Assembly (NCBI GenBank): GCA_002343715.1
Contig: DDSA01000271.1
Coordinates: forward strand, 1 to 6,692
From: Phycisphaerales bacterium UBA2402
Lineage (GTDB): Bacteria; Planctomycetota; Phycisphaerae; Phycisphaerales; UBA1924
DNA: 6,692 nt
Direction of reading: 5' to 3'
Shown: positions 5,615 through 6,692 of the stretch, in pieces
Layout: each line of letters begins with the position of its first letter
How positions within the stretch are numbered: position 1 is the stretch's first letter
Notes under the pieces: generated by a model
The model's input: only the letters and a program-made list of their open reading frames with translations
What the model was told of the DNA's origin: nothing
Database searches by the model: none
Program-made: the position numbers and the translations under genes

Positions 5615-6184
5615 ATGTCCGAGTCCGCACGCATCCATAGTTTCCGGGCGTTGACCGACGCCAAGGCGGCGCTCATCAAGTTCGCGGATGAGGCGAGCGC
5701 AGCGCTGGCGTCGATGGACGCCGACGTGCAGCGTGTCAGCGGGTGGCTGGCCTCAGATCGGCCCGCGTTCTGGAAGGCCGAAGTCCGGCGGCGTGAGGAC
5801 GCCGTGAACAAAGCCCGGGGAGAGATCGAACGCAAGCGGCTTGTCCGCGCTCCCGAGCCGGCCAGCGTCGTCGAGGAGCGCAAGGCGTGGGAGCGGGCCA
5901 AGGAGCGCCTGGCCCAGGCCCAGCACCGCGCCGAGGCCGTCCGCCGCTGGGCGCCGCGCTGGGAGCGCGAGGCGATGATGTACAAGGGATCGTGCCAGGC
6001 ACTTTCCGAAACGATCCATCGGGACATCCCCCTCGCGCTCGCGCGTCTGGAAAAAATGCTCGCGGCGCTGGAGGCGTATTCACGTCTCGCGCCCCCGACG
6101 GACGGCGGTGGGGGAGTCGAAACCGCCGGCGGCGTGGGGCGTGAGGGCGATGCAGATGGAAAGGGCGGGGTTTCGCCCCCATGA
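5615..6184 (+). CDS. Coiled-coil protein of the WXG-like cluster, function unknown
   Basis: This 189-residue cytosolic protein has no signal peptide or membrane segment. Residues 1-158 look almost wholly alpha-helical and highly charged, with two long coiled-coil-prone stretches (about 52-78 and 85-122). There are five tryptophans at W44, W53, W92, W112 and W116. A low-complexity tail from about 160 is rich in glycine, with acidic and basic residues, and is probably disordered. The pattern of an N-terminal helix, WLxxDxxxFW, an RRRExxVxxA helix, a charged ERKAWERAKERL helix and a final KMLAALEAY resembles an unnamed coiled-coil family I recall from planctomycetes beside WXG100-like genes. I cannot verify this here. 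It starts 4 bp after the WXG100-like gene, so the two are almost certainly co-transcribed. It may be a chaperone, adaptor or structural partner of the small WXG-like proteins, or a cargo of the same system; both are inferences from position and fold only. Confidence 0.85.
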   Translation: MSESARIHSFRALTDAKAALIKFADEASAALASMDADVQRVSGWLASDRPAFWKAEVRRREDAVNKARGEIERKRLVRAPEPASVVEERKAWERAKERLAQAQHRAEAVRRWAPRWEREAMMYKGSCQALSETIHRDIPLALARLEKMLAALEAYSRLAPPTDGGGGVETAGGVGREGDADGKGGVSPP

Positions 6185-6254
6185 CCCGTCTCGTGTGCGT
6201 GCCGTTTGTCTCGGTGTAAGTATCTTTCGTTTGCATGACGATTCCATTGAACCC

Positions 6255-6473
6255 GTGTCCGCCAACGTTTCCAAAGCCAATCTCCACGACGCCTACAAGC
6301 AGTTGCGTCAGCGGTTCAGCGTCATCAAGCAGACGTGGGAGGACGAAGCCGCCCGCCGATTTGAGCGCGAGGTGATCGACCCCATCGAATCCAAGGTCCT
6401 GACCGCGATCAAGGGCATGGAGCACGTCGCGGAACTGATGGCGCAGGTGCGGCGGGACTGCTCGGATGATTGA
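6255..6473 (+). CDS. Second small WXG-like helical protein
   Basis: From a GTG at 6255 this gives 72 residues of two amphipathic helices around a central Trp: ANLHDAYKQLRQRF, then W28-E-D in KQTWEDEAARRFEREV, then a second helix ending in AQVRRDCSDD. The motif W-x-D followed by F eight residues after the Trp matches the WXG100-like protein encoded at 5338 (SWRDQEHVKF), so the two are probably distant relatives and possibly partners. It is shorter than typical WXG100 proteins (about 90-100). The start is uncertain. An in-frame TTG at 6231 would add 8 residues, and the frame is open back to 6108 but there overlaps the coiled-coil gene. I prefer 6255 because homology-like sequence begins at once. 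A gap of 70 bases (6185-6254), more AT-rich than its surroundings, separates it from the coiled-coil gene and may hold a weak promoter, for example TATCTT at 6221-6226. The gene overlaps the next frame by 8 bp. Confidence 0.75.
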   Translation: MSANVSKANLHDAYKQLRQRFSVIKQTWEDEAARRFEREVIDPIESKVLTAIKGMEHVAELMAQVRRDCSDD

Positions 6474-6692
6474 TGCATCCGCCGAACACCGGGGCCTGCC
6501 GATGCCGCGTGATGTGGAAGGGCTGTCTCGGGTTGATTCGTTCACGGAACCCGCGCCCGCCGATGGCGACCGCGTTAGACTCTCCTCCCCCGCGCCGGCG
6601 GAGAGCACGACGTTGATTCCTTCCCTCACTCAGCGCCAGCGTGACCTGCTCGCCCGCCTCGCCGCGGCCACGGCCCGGCGCGCCGCCCGCGA
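6466..6692 (+). CDS. 5' end of a larger gene cut by the window edge; possibly the secretion ATPase
   Basis: The frame beginning at ATG 6466 overlaps the end of the WXG-like gene by 8 bp and stays open to the right edge, giving 75 codons. The first 49 or so residues look disordered (rich in Pro, Ala, Ser and Glu). The rest becomes a charged helix (LTQRQRDLLARLAAATARR) that could open a coiled coil. A later start at TTG 6613 is also possible: third-position GC rises after that point, and TTAGACT at 6574-6580 could be a -10 region. WXG-type clusters commonly carry an FtsK/SpoIIIE-type ATPase (EccC in mycobacteria), and I recall planctomycete versions that begin with a similar Ala/Arg-rich helix. 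No Walker motif is inside the window, so this identity is only a guess from context. Confidence 0.5.
   Translation, partial: MIDASAEHRGLPMPRDVEGLSRVDSFTEPAPADGDRVRLSSPAPAESTTLIPSLTQRQRDLLARLAAATARRAAR

Noticed and set aside
5161..6027. N-terminal extension of the rfbG frame by up to 289 residues
   Set aside because: It lies antisense to the WXG100-like and coiled-coil genes and shows no dehydratase homology; rfbG enzymes normally begin shortly before the TGHTGFKG motif.
5736..6629. Minus-strand open frame of 297 codons at the right end
   Set aside because: It is antisense to the plus-strand cluster, and its translation is Pro/Arg-rich without motifs.
1..6692. CRISPR array, tRNA, rRNA or insertion sequence
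   Set aside because: I saw no regularly spaced direct repeats, no cloverleaf-like segment, no rRNA-like stretch and no transposase motif or terminal inverted repeats on either strand.

Overview
The window is GC-rich (roughly two thirds GC by eye). Its genes resemble those of a planctomycete-type bacterium: two short WXG100-like proteins of the planctomycete kind with a coiled-coil partner, a large CPBP-family membrane protease, and few recognisable Shine-Dalgarno sequences. The lineage is inferred from remembered protein families; no rRNA or other marker gene is present to confirm it.

Layout. Positions 1-491 hold no gene that can be called firmly. There is a low-confidence basic ORF on the plus strand (143-430), a 14-bp GC palindrome (67-80) and an AT-richer stretch (about 375-480). 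Next come four minus-strand genes. At 492-1952 is a CPBP intramembrane metalloprotease with an unusually long N-terminal half. After a 194-bp gap, 2147-5160 forms a tight three-gene unit, transcribed from right to left: CDP-glucose 4,6-dehydratase (rfbG), an NAD(P)-dependent sugar epimerase/reductase, and a polyprenyl-phosphate-type family 2 glycosyltransferase with two C-terminal membrane segments. The spacings are 3 bp and a 4-bp ATGA overlap, so the three are very probably co-transcribed and translationally coupled. Together they suggest a route from CDP-glucose to CDP-4-keto-6-deoxyglucose, then reduction or epimerisation, with a membrane glycosyltransferase working on the same surface polysaccharide or glycolipid.

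A 177-bp divergent spacer (5161-5337) separates this unit from a plus-strand cluster. The spacer carries a perfect 11-bp inverted repeat, and weak -10-like boxes lie very close to both start codons, which suggests leaderless or nearly leaderless transcripts.

The plus-strand cluster (5338 to the right edge) has four members. They are a 90-aa WXG100/ESAT-6-like protein, a 189-aa tryptophan- and charge-rich coiled-coil protein 4 bp downstream, a second WXG-like protein of 72 aa, and the beginning of a larger gene cut by the window edge. This looks like the small-protein end of a type VII secretion-like locus. In both small proteins the central turn is W-x-D instead of W-x-G. The cut gene may encode the FtsK/EccC-type ATPase expected in such loci, but only its first 75 codons are visible and none of its diagnostic motifs. 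This is the least understood part of the window.
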